From Meghimatium bilineatum (lineage: Eukaryota > Mollusca > Gastropoda > Stylommatophora > Philomycidae), in the NCBI GenBank assembly GCA_034231615.1, contig CM067316.1, positions 65,005,853-65,069,852 of the forward strand: a stretch of DNA of 64,000 nt. The letters run 5' to 3'. The notes below the pieces were generated by a model. That model worked only from the letters and a program-made list of their open reading frames with translations. It had not been told where the DNA came from and made no database searches. The translations under genes and the position numbers were made by a program. Positions 44,485 through 54,308 of this stretch are shown one piece after another (position 1 is the stretch's first letter; every line of letters begins with the position of its first letter).

Positions 44485-44674
44485 TTCATTGTCTAGTCTA
44501 TATGTTTTCTGTCATTCATTGTCTAGTCTATATGTTTTCTGTCATTCATTGTCTCGTCTATATGTTTTCTGTCATTCATTGTCTAGTCTATATGTTTTCT
44601 GTTATTCATTGTCTCGTCTATATGTTTTCTGTCATTCATTGTCTAGTCTATATGTTTTCTGTCATTCATTGTGT
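44485..44674. repeat. minisatellite, 30-bp unit
   Basis: Six copies containing gtctagtctatatgttttct and gtcattcatt. Confidence 0.97.
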
Positions 44675-44969
44675 AATGACTTATTAAGGACAGGCTGTCT
44701 GTATTCTGTACAGTACAAGCGGGAGGGACAAACATAAAGAACATACTATAAAGACATTTCAATAAAGAACAGTGATAAAGAACTAAAATACAAGAACAAC
44801 AACATCAACCCTATAGTCTGATTGTCTGTGCATTCATTTATTGTGTGTGCATTCATTGATTGATCTTGAGTTTTACGTAAGAACTGCAATAAAGAATATA
44901 CCATAGCGAACTAACCATAAATAACTTACACTAAAGGAACTACAATAAGTAACCTACACTAAAGAACTT
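44675..44969. repeat. degenerate A-rich repeat left of a LINE composite
   Basis: Loose units such as aataaagaac, taaagaact and cactaaaggaactacaataa. The last unit, cactaaagaactt (44,957-44,969), recurs at 45,991-46,003 beyond the LINE composite. Confidence 0.6.
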
Positions 44970-45400
44970 CATCATCATCATCAGGTGCCATGCCGGTTGG
45001 CGTAGTCGATCATGACTTTCCACAGCTCTCTTTTCTCCAGTATTACGTATCATGTTCCCTGTTGTTTCCCTGCCGTGCCAGGTTGTTCAACTGTCTAATA
45101 TGTTCTCACGTTGTCACCCTCTGTCTCTGTTGCGTTCAATCTTGCCTGTTGTGACTATGCTCTCCAAACCTGCCTGTCTCATAAAGTGACCAAAAATGAT
45201 TGTCTTTTTCGTATATTATTAAGGTCCGTTTCGCATGTGACTCTTTAAACACCTCTACATTCGTTTTTCTGACAGTCCATGGTATTCTCAACATTCTTCT
45301 ATAGAACCACATCTCTATTGCTTCTAATTTCTCACTTTCCAGTTTGTTTATTGTCCACGATTCGCATCCATATGTTAGTATAGGAGTTATATAGCAATAA
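44970..45400 (-). mobile_element. RTE-like LINE 3' fragment (left half of composite)
   Basis: Starts with its (CAT)n tail next to the array and runs leftward-oriented through the RTE C-terminus. Its nucleotide sequence is a close inverted match of 48,958-49,390; for example tatgttagtatagga is the complement of tcctatactaacata there. The encoded blocks include the YG-ESWTINKLES box and EMWFYRRML. It ends abruptly at about 45,400, where a plus-strand LINE fragment of a different clade begins. Confidence 0.88.
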
Positions 45401-45975
45401 ATTCAGCATATCCCACTGTCACATCGAGCTATTATATAGACGGAGATAGAGGGAGTTACAGCAGCTCTTAATTGGTTGATAACTGATACATCAACACACG
45501 CGGTAATACTCAGACTCTCAAAGCATGTTGCGCAAGATTGAAAAGTTCATGCTAAGAAAAGAATAGTGGGTCGTTTTGAACAACTCAGTTGTCCAGAGCA
45601 TTACATGGATATACTGCCATGATCATGCTGCGATCAGAGGAAACGAGAGAACCGACCTAATGGCAGGCAATGCGGCGATAGACAGCACATTGCTGAGAAG
45701 AGATAAAGCAGACTTGATCAAGGTAGTAATAAATTCATTTCAAGATGCAGATGATGTCAATGAGGCTGAGAACGTACACATACAGAGAATGTTAGAAATG
45801 GGAGTATCTAGAGGTGAGGGAAGGAAAAGTAAATTTTTTGTAAAGTCACGAAGATATCACAACAAACACCTGACCGGAACTATGAGTCTACATACACTGG
45901 GATTACTGCTGGAGCGGAGGGCGGGGCACTTATGGGAATATCCCGCGTGCTGTGAAGCCAGTTTCTAATCATGAA
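45401..45975 (+). mobile_element. RNase H-type LINE 3' fragment (right half of composite)
   Basis: The 5' part encodes EIEGVTAALNWLITDTSTHA (catalytic Glu region). A 130-codon frame (45,576-45,968) then reads VQSITWIYCHDHAAIRGNER and TDLMAGNAAIDSTLLRRDKA, the last RNase H block (normally WxPGHxGxxGNExAD), followed by GVSRGEGRKSK and LLLERRAGHLWEYPACCEAS. It differs from the I-like copies at 18.4 and 53.4 kb. The short fragment at 22.74 kb is its 3' end. At least two frame changes lie in the RNase H part. Confidence 0.82.
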
Positions 45976-46047
45976 TCAAGAATTATACAGCACTAAAGAA
46001 CTTACGAGGCAGAATTTACGGCGAAGAACATGCCAGAGGAGAAAATA

Positions 46048-46362
46048 TTTTGTTGAAGACAGCATTTATTGATGACATGTTGCAATATATTATATCATTT
46101 ATTGATGACATGTTGCAATATATTATAACATTTATTGATGACATGTTGCAATATATTATAACATTTATTGATGACATGTTGCAATATATTATATCATTTA
46201 TTGATGACATGTTGCAATATATTATTGATGACATGTTACAATATATTATAGCATTTATTGATGACATGTTGCAATATATTATATCATTTATTGATGACAT
46301 GTTGCAATATATTATTGATGACATGTTGCAATATATTATAGCCTTTATTGATGACATGTCTT
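46048..46362. repeat. minisatellite, 33-bp unit
   Basis: About ten copies containing tgatgacatgttgcaatata and ttatatcattta, with two shortened copies. Both strands are open (SFIDDMLQYII on plus). Confidence 0.96.
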
Positions 46363-46546
46363 TAAAAAAAAGCTCTCAAATTGCGATGGTGATTGGCCTG
46401 ATTTTACTCTGTTCCTATAAGCGAGATCTGTACTGTTCACTGAATCTGTTCAGTGAATCTGTTGAGTGAATCTGTTCAGTGAATCAATAATAGCAGATAA
46501 CTCTGCAGCTTCAAACGATAATCTGTGAAAATATTCAGTTTGTAAC
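46363..46546. other. unassigned DNA
   Basis: A short duplication of gaatctgttcagt occurs at 46,442-46,485. Confidence 0.4.
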
Positions 46547-46745
46547 ATGACGCCGTTGTAGCATGACGCCGTTGTAGCATGACGCCGTTGTAGCATGACG
46601 CCGTTGTAACATGACGCCGTTGTAGCATGACGCCGTTGTAACATGACGTCGTTGTAGCATGACGCCGTTGTAACATGACGCCGTTGTAACATGACGCCGT
46701 TGTAGCATGACGCCGTTGTAACATGACGCCGTAGTAACATGATGT
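46547..46745. repeat. minisatellite, 16-bp unit
   Basis: Twelve copies of atgacgccgttgtagc. The only common variant is gtaac for gtagc. Confidence 0.97.
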
Positions 46746-47229
46746 CATATAACATAACGTAGTTTGCGGTATTTGAACCCGCCAATATTCACTTTGTAAG
46801 ATGATAGATTATGGCAATATCAGATCGGGTTAGTTAAACTAACAGGAAAACCGTTGGATATCAACATTGTGCAGGTATATGCACCTACATCAAGCAGTTC
46901 AGAGGAGGACATCGAAATTTTCTATGAAGATCTAGAAACCGCAATGAAACAGTGTAAAACTCAGGAAGTAACTATAGTAATGGGGGACTTTAACGCAAAA
47001 GTAGGTGAAATAGAAATAAAAGATGTGACTGGAAGATTTGGTTTAGGGGTTAAGAACGAAAGAGGTGATTTATTGATATTGGGCACACGCACATAATTTA
47101 ATAATAGGGAATACATGGTTCAAGCAACATCCAAGAAGGCTGTGTACATGGATTAGCCCAGGTGATAATACTCGGAACCAAATTGATTACATTTTAGTCT
47201 CTAAACGACATAGAAACAGCATTAGATCT

Positions 47230-48333
47230 ATGAAAACAAGGCCAGGTGCTGACTGCAACAGTGATCATATACTACTGGTAGCGAAATTGTGTATAAGATT
47301 AAAGAAGATCAAGAGAGCACCAAGAAATATGAAATTAGATTTAGCTTTATTGAAATCAGATGCTGACATTAAAGAAAGATACAACATAATTGTACAAAAT
47401 AGATACAATGCCATTGCAAAGATTCAGAGTATTGAAGATCAATGGAACATGCTAAAACAGTCGATAAACCAAACATCTAAAGAGATAATACCAAAAGTAA
47501 AACATACATCAAAACAAAAATGGATGACAGAAGAAATATTAGAATTGATGAGCACCAGAAGGAAAAATAAACACAAGATAGTGGAATATCAGAAAATACA
47601 TAAGGAGATACGAGAGAAATGCAAAATAGCAAAAGAAAGCTGGCTGAACAAGAAATGCACAGAAATAGAATTGCATTACAACCAAGATACAACATTACTA
47701 TATAAGAAAATTGAGATGATAACAGGAAAGAGAACGCAAACAGTTACAGGGTGTCTAAAATCTAAGACAGGGCAGGTATTAATGGGAATAGATCACATAG
47801 TACAGAGATGGTCAGAATATATCAAAGAACTTTATGAGGACAATAGACCAGAAATAAACATACAAGATAACGGCGAGGGTCCATCAATACTCACAGCAGA
47901 AGTAAGGGACGCACTAAGAAACATGAAATATGGCAAAGCCCCAGGTCTAGAAAATATCACATTAGAAGAATTAGCAGATTTAGATGACTTTGGAGTTGAA
48001 ATAATCACAAAATTGCTGAATGACATATATAACAGAGGAAACATACCCGATGACTTAATGAGATCCATATTCATAGCATTACCTAAGAAACCAGGGACCA
48101 CCGAATGTGAAGAACACCGTACAATCAGCCTCATGAGCCAAATAACCAAAACTACTTCTCAGAATCATCATGAAGAGAGTGAGAAACAAAATAAAATCAG
48201 AAATAAGTCCAGAACAATGTGGCTTCGTAGAAGGCAAAGGTACCAACAATGCTATTTATATATTGAGAACACTAATAGAGAGGTATATAGAGGTAAAAAC
48301 AGATCTGTACCTCTGTTTTATAGACTACACTAA
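47230..48333 (+). pseudogene. LINE linker and RT N-terminal frame
   Basis: A 367-codon frame, the longest LINE frame in the window. The ATG is internal to the endonuclease; the frame is open upstream through NTWFKQHPRRLCTWISPGDN and NQIDYILV. Residues 1-20 end the endonuclease (SDH triad end). Residues 25-210 are a Lys-rich linker. From ~225, LRNMKYGKAPGLENITLEEL starts the RT; the usual Asp of the PGxD box is Glu. Past residue ~310 the frame slips and its last ~55 residues are out-of-frame nonsense. Confidence 0.88.
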
Positions 48334-48922
48334 AGCTTTTGACAAAGTTAAACACAGCGAAATTATACACATGCTAGAGAATCTGAACATTGACAGCAAG
48401 GATTTAAAAATAATCAAGAACATGTACTAGCAACAAATAGCAGCGATAAGAGTAGGAAATCAATTTGGCCCTTTTCAACAAATAAAACAAGGAGTCAGAC
48501 AGGGATGCGTGCTTTCACCAGACCTGTTCTCTCTATACAGTGAAAACATATTGCGTGCAATAGTAGATATCCCAGGAATATCAGTGGGAGGACATAACAT
48601 AAATAATTTGAGATATGCGGATGACACTGTTCTGATTGCAAAAAGTGAGGAAGACCTTCAAAACTTAATTAAAGTAGTAGGCACAGAAAGTAAAGAGAAA
48701 GGCCTCTTCCTAAATATCAAGAAAACAGAAGTAATGGTTATTTCAAAGAAAGAAAATAACACACCTTGCAAGATCAAAGTGAATGTTATAGTATTAAAAC
48801 AGGTCCACCAATTCAAATATTTAGGTACAATTATAACAGCAGATGGAAGAAGTTCAACAGAAATAAGATGCAGAATAGGACAGGCAAAAACAACATTCAG
48901 AAAAATATACTGTGTAATATGA
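48170..48922 (+). pseudogene. LINE RT palm, two open stretches
   Basis: 48,170-48,430 reads ISPEQCGFVEGKGTNNAIYI and LCFIDYTKAFDKVKHSEIIH (motif A). A single TAG at 48,428 interrupts the same frame, which continues with QQIAAIRVGNQFG and then, in 48,509-48,922, SPDLFSLYSENILRAI, NNLRYADDTVLIAKS (motif C) and FLNIKKTEVMVISKK. Motif B (QGVRQGCVLSPD-type) spans the gap. The frame is lost after AKTTFRKI. Confidence 0.9.
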
Positions 48923-49395
48923 CCTTGTCATTAGAGGTGAGAAAGAGAGTTCTGCAGTGCTATATAACCCCTATACTAACATATGGGTGCGAGTCTTGGA
49001 CAATAAACAAACTGGAAAGTGGGAGATTGGAGGCAACAGAGATGTGGTTCTACAGAAGAATGCTGAGAATACCATGGACTGCCAGAAAAACTAATGTAGA
49101 GTGTTGAAAAATTCAAATGCGAAACGGACCTTAATCAACAATATAAGAAAAAGGCAATCTTATTTTTTTTGGCCGCTTCATGAGACAGGCTGGTTTAGAG
49201 AACATAATCACAACAGGCAAGATTGAAGGCACCAGAGACAGAGGGCGACAACGTGAGAAAATATTAGACAGTTTGACAACCTGGCACGGCAAAGAAACAA
49301 CAACGTCTTTGATACATAATACTGTGGACAGAGAGCCGTGGAGAGCCATGACCGCCTACGCCACCCGGCATGGCACCTGTTGATGATGATGATAG

Positions 49396-50053
49396 ATATT
49401 CAGAAAACATTGGAAATAACCGTGGCGCGTGTGCTGCCAAATGTTTAGTTCTTTTGAATCCAGGTCAGAAACTCGGAGATCCCATGTGCACGTTATATGA
49501 ACTATTTGCAACTGAGAAATTTGTCTTAGTTAACTCTGACACCTAATAGCAGGATAGCAGGATGTTTTTCTGAAAACGGAATGCGCTGTGTTGTGGTTTA
49601 CAGCTAGACTACGATAAATGCAATTTTTAACCTGGAATATCCGACTTCTGCATGGATTTTGGCTCATATGGCATGGAACAGAAAACTCAACCATCATTAG
49701 TTGTCTCTAACGATATGCATGTCAGATAACCGTCCCTATTCTTTACTCATCTTTCGATGCGACACGATCCAACATCACACAGGAAAGTTGGAAACTTAAA
49801 AGTTGGACGAATATCTCCAGAAAATAAAATATATCAAATATTTTAAAATTTCAACATTTACAAACTCACAGGAACAGCAAAATTATAGTTGGAATCTTCG
49901 CCGGTGCTAAACTCACAGGAACAACAAAATTATAGTTAGTATGTTGGCCGGTGCTAATGTATTATTGTACTATTTCTAAAATCGCCCCGTGTAAGAGAAA
50001 TGTATAAAACATAAAGCATTTACTAACCGTCATTTCTGTGAGAATGTTTCTAA
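49396..50053. other. unassigned DNA with a ~48-bp duplication
   Basis: aaactcacaggaacagcaaa with attatagttgg occurs at 49,863 and again, diverged, at 49,911. No gene recognised. Confidence 0.45.
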
Positions 50054-50055
50054 TT

Positions 50056-50278
50056 GAGAGCTGAGAGAGCTGAGAGAGTGGAGAGAGCTGAGAGAGCTGA
50101 GAGAGCTGAGAGAGCGGAGAGAGCGGAGAGAGCGGAGAGAGCGGAGAGAGCTGAGAGAGCTGAGAGAGCTGAGAGAGCTGAGAGAGCTGAGAGAGCGGAG
50201 AGAGCGGAGAGAGCTGAGAGAGCTGAGAGAGCTGAGAGAGCTGAGAGAGCGGAGAGAGCTGAGAGAGCTGAGAGAGCA
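50056..50278. repeat. minisatellite, 9-bp unit
   Basis: About 24 copies of gagagagctg/gagagagcgg-type text with a 9-bp period. The plus strand reads (AER)n for ~75 residues, and the minus strand reads Ser-Leu-Arg/Ser repeats. Confidence 0.97.
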
Positions 50279-50559
50279 AGTTTTTAGCAAAGACAGGTGA
50301 GAGTTACCGAAACAACAATAACATCAGTTAATGGCGACAGTATAGATGTCACTTGTCACCAGATGCGACCTAAAAACAGAATCAAGAACAAAGCAGAATC
50401 TGCCTTATTACCTCGTGTTTTTCAATTATTTCCATGCATTTCGTTTGTCGGAGTTGGTAAGCAACATCCGGCTACATAAAGTACTAATTCTAAAGTACAA
50501 TAAAGACATACAAATAGTGACCAACGTAAAACACAGCATTAAAAAAACATCACGTAAAG
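50279..50559. other. unassigned DNA
   Basis: Frames of 60-79 codons have no recognised domain. Confidence 0.4.
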
Positions 50560-50921
50560 AGCTTGATTCTGTTTTATTTGGATGACGTTGTTAGATCTGA
50601 TTTGACGATTGGTCGAGTATAGCCATCCCTCAGGTTGAGATTTGTTCAATGAATCTATCACAGGTCGCGAGGCACGTGCGAGTGTGTGTGTGTCTCGTGT
50701 CGCATGAGTGTTTGCTATAGTTCCTCTCGTTTCTCGCGAGAGACCTCGGTGAACGTCTGCCATTTGTTTGTTTACATGCCTAAGCTGGAATTGTGTGAGA
50801 GCTTCCATATTGGACTAAAACAGTGAGATAGGAAATTAACCTAACACGGTAAAACAGACACTTATTTGGTGAGTCGTGATACGAATCGATGTTGTTTCTC
50901 AGCTATACAACAAACTCATCA
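50560..50921 (+). promoter_or_regulatory. candidate host promoter with TCTCGCGAGA element
   Basis: This stretch is richer in CpG than its surroundings (tctcgtgtcgcatgag, ggtcgcgaggcacgtgcgag). It contains a perfect TCTCGCGAGA palindrome at 50,734-50,743, known from animal CpG promoters, and an inverted CCAAT box (attgg) near 50,608. It contains no LINE or minisatellite text. The motif is often found in bidirectional promoters; an 89-codon minus frame starts in fair context at 50,808. No transcript evidence is available. Confidence 0.4.
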
Positions 50922-50978
50922 ATGGCTGACACTGGCAGAATTCATTCATTGAGAGAAGTGGGCCTCAGTTCAAAGCAT
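50922..50978 (+). CDS. candidate first coding exon, unknown gene
   Basis: An ATG with G at +4 opens MADTGRIHSLREVGLSSKH, then meets GTGAGT (50,979-50,984), a consensus donor in phase 0, although the base before it is T rather than G. A second GTGAGT lies at 50,869, and a pyrimidine stretch ending in cag at 50,901 precedes the ATG, so other exon boundaries are possible. I do not recognise the peptide, and no second exon was found before the window's next LINE cluster. This is the best host-gene candidate here but remains a prediction. Confidence 0.3.
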
Positions 50979-51054
50979 GTGAGTAGTTTTCTGGTTTTGT
51001 GAGCGGCTCGTAACTAAGGCTGTCAGTGTCTGTAACCATGGCTGTCACTGTGTT

Positions 51055-51438
51055 TCCAATCTGTAACTATGGTTATGGTTGCGTGTACGTTATGTAACTA
51101 TGGTTATAGTTGCGTGAGTTTTCTTCAACCATAGTCATAGTTTCGTGCCTTTTCTATGCCTATAGCTATCGTTCCGTGTGTGATATCTGTGTCTACAGTT
51201 ATTGTTGCGTGTGATATCTGTGTCTACAGTTATTGTTGCGTGTGTGACATATGTGATTATAGATTTCATTGTGTGTGCTATCTGTGTCTACAGATTATTG
51301 TTGCGTGTGCTATCTGTGTCTACAGTTATTATTGCGTGTTCTATCTGTGTCTACAGTTATTGTTGCGTTTGCTATCTTTGTCTACAGTTATTGTTGTGTG
51401 TGTGTGCTATATGTGTCTATAATTATCATTGTGTGCAC
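51055..51438. repeat. degenerate minisatellite, ~31-bp unit
   Basis: Copies of gtgatatctgtgtctacagt plus tattgttgcgt, more degenerate at the left. Three plus frames of 62-88 codons (VSTVIVACVIC-like) are repeat translation. Confidence 0.92.
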
Positions 51439-51439
51439 T

Positions 51440-51605
51440 ATGACAGATGACCTATGACATCTGTTACTGGTAGGACATGCAACTACTGAACTATGACATC
51501 TGTTACTGGTAGGACATGCAACTACTGAACTATGACATCTGTTACTGGTAGGACATGCTGTTATTGGTAGGACATGCAACTACTGAACTATGACATCTGC
51601 AATGA
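51440..51605. repeat. 39-bp minisatellite, left part (split by LINE nest)
   Basis: Four copies containing ctatgacatctgttactggt and aggacatgcaactactgaa. Units of the same 39-bp length resume at 54,580. Confidence 0.93.
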
Positions 51606-51607
51606 TA

Positions 51608-51699
51608 GGAAGAATATCTTGAGATCAATTAAGAATATGTCAAGCATTAAAATAGAACACAATATCAATAATCTACGATATGCAGATGATACTGTGTTG
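51608..51699 (+). mobile_element. RTE-like LINE, nested copy, piece 1 of 3
   Basis: Reads RKNILRSIKNMSSIKIEHNI and then NNLRYADDTV. It matches SENILRAIVDIPGISVGGHN and INNLRYADDTVLIA of the 46.8 kb element, with the catalytic YADD intact. It stops right after DDTVL, where a minus-strand LINE is inserted, and resumes at 52,888. The insertion duplicated actgtgttg (51,691-51,699 and 52,888-52,896). The copy's own 5' end is truncated within the RT, just upstream of motif C. Confidence 0.88.
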
Positions 51700-52887
51700 T
51701 TGTTGTTCGTCCATCACAAGTGATGATGATGATGACCATTTGTTACATCCACTTTTGAAAATTCAATTTTAGTTATGTCCTTGATTATGAGTTCGTAGAT
51801 GGCTAATGAGCCCTATTCGAGCTGTAAATGTCATTGGACAGTTTGGACATGGAATAACGACTGTAGATGGATCTTGGTCTATCCGTGACTTTCTAGCTGC
51901 TCTCCACTGTTGAGCTGCTGCATTTCTCTTATTTTCACAAGATGATGCGCTCTTTTTTATTTTAGAACGCCATGTAGATCTATTTTGTGCAAGTTCTTCT
52001 CATGTATTGTGGTCTATTTCAAAAATGTTAGCGAGGTCTTTAACGAGTCTTGGTAGCGCTTCTTTTGGCCACCTTGGGATCGTGTTCCCTTCTCCAGCTC
52101 ACCATAGAGAAGTATCTTTGGCAGACGATGGTCTGGCATACGCAACAAATGACCTGCCCAACGAATCTGTGTATGCATCAGGATTGTGTCAATGCTGGGG
52201 ATACCAGCTCTATCAAGGACAGTGGTATCTGGAATCTTGTCTTGCCATCTGATGTTCATAACTTTTCTGAGACAATTTGTATGAAAATAATTGATTTTTC
52301 TCACATGACGTCTATACACAGTCCATGTTTCACTAGTGTATAACAGCACTGGAAGTATCATTGCTCTGTAAACTTTCAGCTTAGTTTTTAGGTTAATGCC
52401 ATTTCTACGCCAAACATTTGCGTACAATCTGCCGAAAGTACTGCTTGCTTTGGCAATCCGTGTATACACTTCATCATCAACGTTGGCATTTTGTGATAAC
52501 GTACTGCCTAGATATGTGAATCTATTCACAATTTTCAGTGCTTCACCATTTACCTTTATGCAGGGCTCGAGATAGCTTTTGCCAAGTGATGGTTGTAACA
52601 TGACTTCTGTTTTCTCTGTGTTAATGGTAAGCCCAAAGTTGGTACAAGCTTTGGAGAATCTGTCTATAATACATTGTAGATCAGCCTCAGAGTTGGCATT
52701 TAGGGCACAGTCATCAGTAAATAGAAGATCCCTGATTTTTGTGTGATTTAACGTTGGTTTTTGCTCGGAGTCTCGGAAGGTTGAACAATTTTCCGTCTAT
52801 GCGATAGGTGATGTTTACTCCCAAGTCTAGATCTCTAAAAGCATAATGCAACATAGCAGAGAACATGATGATAAATAGGGTAGTTTA
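51700..52887 (-). mobile_element. zinc-finger-tailed LINE inserted into the RTE copy
   Basis: From its 5' side at the right: FIIMFSAMLHYAFRDLDLGV, then LLFTDDCALNANSEADLQ (motif C, here FTDD), then a 195-codon frame with NRFTYLGSTLSQNANVDDEV, LLYTSETWTVYRRHVRKINY, LRKVMNIRWQDKIPDTTVLD, IRWAGHLLRMPDHRLPK and GGQKKRYQDSL. After a frame change comes RSTWRSKIKKSASSCENKRN, and it ends with a C2H2 finger, CPNCPMTFTARIGLISHLRT (C-x2-C-x12-H-x3-H). The (CAA)n tail lies at the left. A 9-bp direct repeat, actgtgttg, flanks it. It is 5'-truncated in the RT. Long open frames suggest it is younger than its RTE host. Confidence 0.92.
52014..52601 (-). pseudogene. RT thumb/C-terminal frame of the zinc-finger LINE
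   Basis: A 195-codon open frame from MLQPSLGKSYLEPCIKVNGE to KTSLTFLK. It contains the YLG box (TYLGSTLSQNA), the thumb (MILPVLLYTSETWTVYRRHV), the LRKVMNIRWQDKIPD block and HLLRMPDHRLPK. The protein originally continued left to the zinc finger at 51,787-51,850. The catalytic FTDD lies upstream at ~52,700 in another frame. Confidence 0.9.
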
Positions 52888-53418
52888 ACTGTGTTGATAT
52901 CAGAAAGTCAAGAATATCTCCAAGATCTGTTAAACAGAACGGTGATAGAAAGTGAACAAAAAGGTATTAGTTTAAACATAAAAAAGACAGAGACAATGAT
53001 AATATCAGGAAATAGTACCCCACCAAATAGTAAAATTGTATTAAATGAGAAAAACTTAAAGCAGGTGAATAGTTTCAAATATTTAGGAACATTAATAACT
53101 TCAGATGGTAAATGCAAGACCGAAATTATAAGCAGAATAGGACAAACAAAAACAACATTCCATAAAATGAAAAATATCTTATGCAACAAGTCCATATCTT
53201 AGATAGATACTAGAAAACGTTTCCTCAAATGCTACATTGAACCAGTGCCACTCTATGGAAGTGAATCATGGACAATACATTAGACATCATAAAAATCATT
53301 CGATGCAGCAGAAATGTGGTTTATTTGAAAAATGTTACGCATTCCTTGAACAGCAAAGATTACTAATGAAAATGTCTTAGAAGGATGGATGTGAAAAGAT
53401 GCATTATTGATAATATAA
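52888..53418 (+). mobile_element. RTE-like LINE, nested copy, piece 2 of 3
   Basis: Begins with the duplicated actgtgttg (TVL) and continues SESQEYLQDLLNRTVIESEQ, LNIKKTETMIISG, SFKYLGTLITSDGKCKTEI, SRIGQTKTTFHKMKNILCN, YGSESWTIH, MLRIP and NENVLE, matching the 46.8 kb element in order. Stops after SIS, in WTIH* and near MWFI* show decay. It is interrupted at gataatataa (53,409-53,418) by the I-like LINE. Confidence 0.92.
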
Positions 53419-54272
53419 AAGGAATACTAAGCGAGGACGAACAGAACAGTGTGCAGCGAATGACAGTCACCCTCAGTTTCTTGGATGAGGAATATCCACA
53501 AGATATATGGGTCAGAGTGTACACAGATGGGTCAGCACAGAATGCTGTGAGGAATGGAGGTGCAGGTGTATATATAGAATATCCACACAAGCCTAGAGAT
53601 ACAATCAGAACACCGACAGGAAAATTCTGCAATAATTATGATGCAGAAATTCAGGCAATTAGTGTGGCAGCTAAAAAACTGCTGAACTCCAACTCTGACC
53701 TACAGCCTGTGGTATTCCTGACAGATGCAAGGTCAGTGCTTCAAGCTCTCCAGTCTGGAAAACTAACAGACTTAAAAAAACTACTTTGCGAATTGTCTTA
53801 CCAGTATAGGGTAACCATGCAGTGGATACCCTCTCACTGTGGAATACCAGGAAATGAAAAAGCAGACCAACTGGCTAAGGAAGGTGCTGCCGAAGACCAA
53901 CCAGATATACCAATCACCTACCATCAGAAAAAACAGATGATAAAGTCAATAAGAAAGCCACAAACACCAACACAAGATGACTATCACAATATGAACAGAT
54001 CAGAACAAGTTATAATTCTACGTCTCAGAACAGGACACAACCGACTCCGCAGTCACATGTATACAAAGTTCAAGATTGGCAACACGGCCATGTGTACATG
54101 TGGACAGGCAGCACAGAGTGCCAAACATATACTTCAAGAGTGTTCTGAGCATGAAACGCTGAGGCAGACATATTGGCCAGAGGAAACAACACTGGAATCA
54201 AAGCTCTATGGGACACTGTATGAACTACAAAAGACAGTGAGTTTTATTAAGGAGACAGAATTACAGATATAG
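53385..54272 (+). pseudogene. RNase H frame of the I-like LINE, fused by chance to RTE codons
   Basis: A 295-codon uninterrupted frame. The first ~11 residues (MDVKRCIIDNI) come from the RTE target; the rest is the inserted element. RNase H catalytic residues are all visible: Asp in RVYTDGSAQNAVRNGG, Glu in YDAEIQAISVAAKKLL, Asp in VVFLTDARSVLQALQ, and the final Asp with His in MQWIPSHCGIPGNEKADQLA. The tail has RLRTGHNRLRSHMYTKFKIG and the CTCGQAAQSAKHILQEC cluster, ending FIKETELQI. No stop or frameshift is seen in this part, unlike its surroundings, so the insertion is probably fairly recent. It lacks RT and endonuclease and cannot move by itself. Confidence 0.92.
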
Positions 54273-54308
54273 ACATGTTTCAAGTGAACGAAAGAAGAAG
54301 AAGAAGAA
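53419..54308 (+). mobile_element. I-like LINE 3' fragment with intact RNase H, inserted in RTE copy
   Basis: An 890-bp insertion flanked by the 10-bp direct repeat gataatataa (53,409-53,418 and 54,309-54,318). It ends in a (GAA)n tail at 54,287-54,308 and is 5'-truncated just before RNase H. The truncation, tail and duplication are the signature of target-primed LINE insertion. The RT is absent. The family matches the minus-strand element at 18.4-20.5 kb, which has the same (GAA)n tail and the same C-x1-C-x8-H-x4-C ending. Confidence 0.94.

Larger units (their letters stand above)
46800..49395 (+). mobile_element. RTE-like LINE, longest copy (endonuclease + RT)
   Basis: Domains in order: the C-terminal two-thirds of an apurinic-type endonuclease (VQVYAPTSSSSEEDIEIF, VMGDFNAKVGE, and NSDHILL with the catalytic S-D-H); a ~170-residue basic linker; RT (GKAPGLENITLEEL fingers box, FIDYTKAFDKVKHSEI motif A, GVRQGCVLSPDLFSLY motif B, LRYADDTVLIAKSEEDL motif C, FKYLGTIITADGRSSTEI); thumb and tail (LTYGCESWTINKLES, EMWFYRRMLRIPWTARKT, RGRQREKILDSLTTWHGK). 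It ends in tgatgatgatgatag. Full-length relatives are ~3.2 kb, so about 0.6 kb of 5' end is missing. Breaks: frame changes near 46,835, 47,090, 48,150 and 48,900, a TAG at 48,428 and a TGA at 49,105. Catalytic residues mostly survive, suggesting moderate age. Confidence 0.93.
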
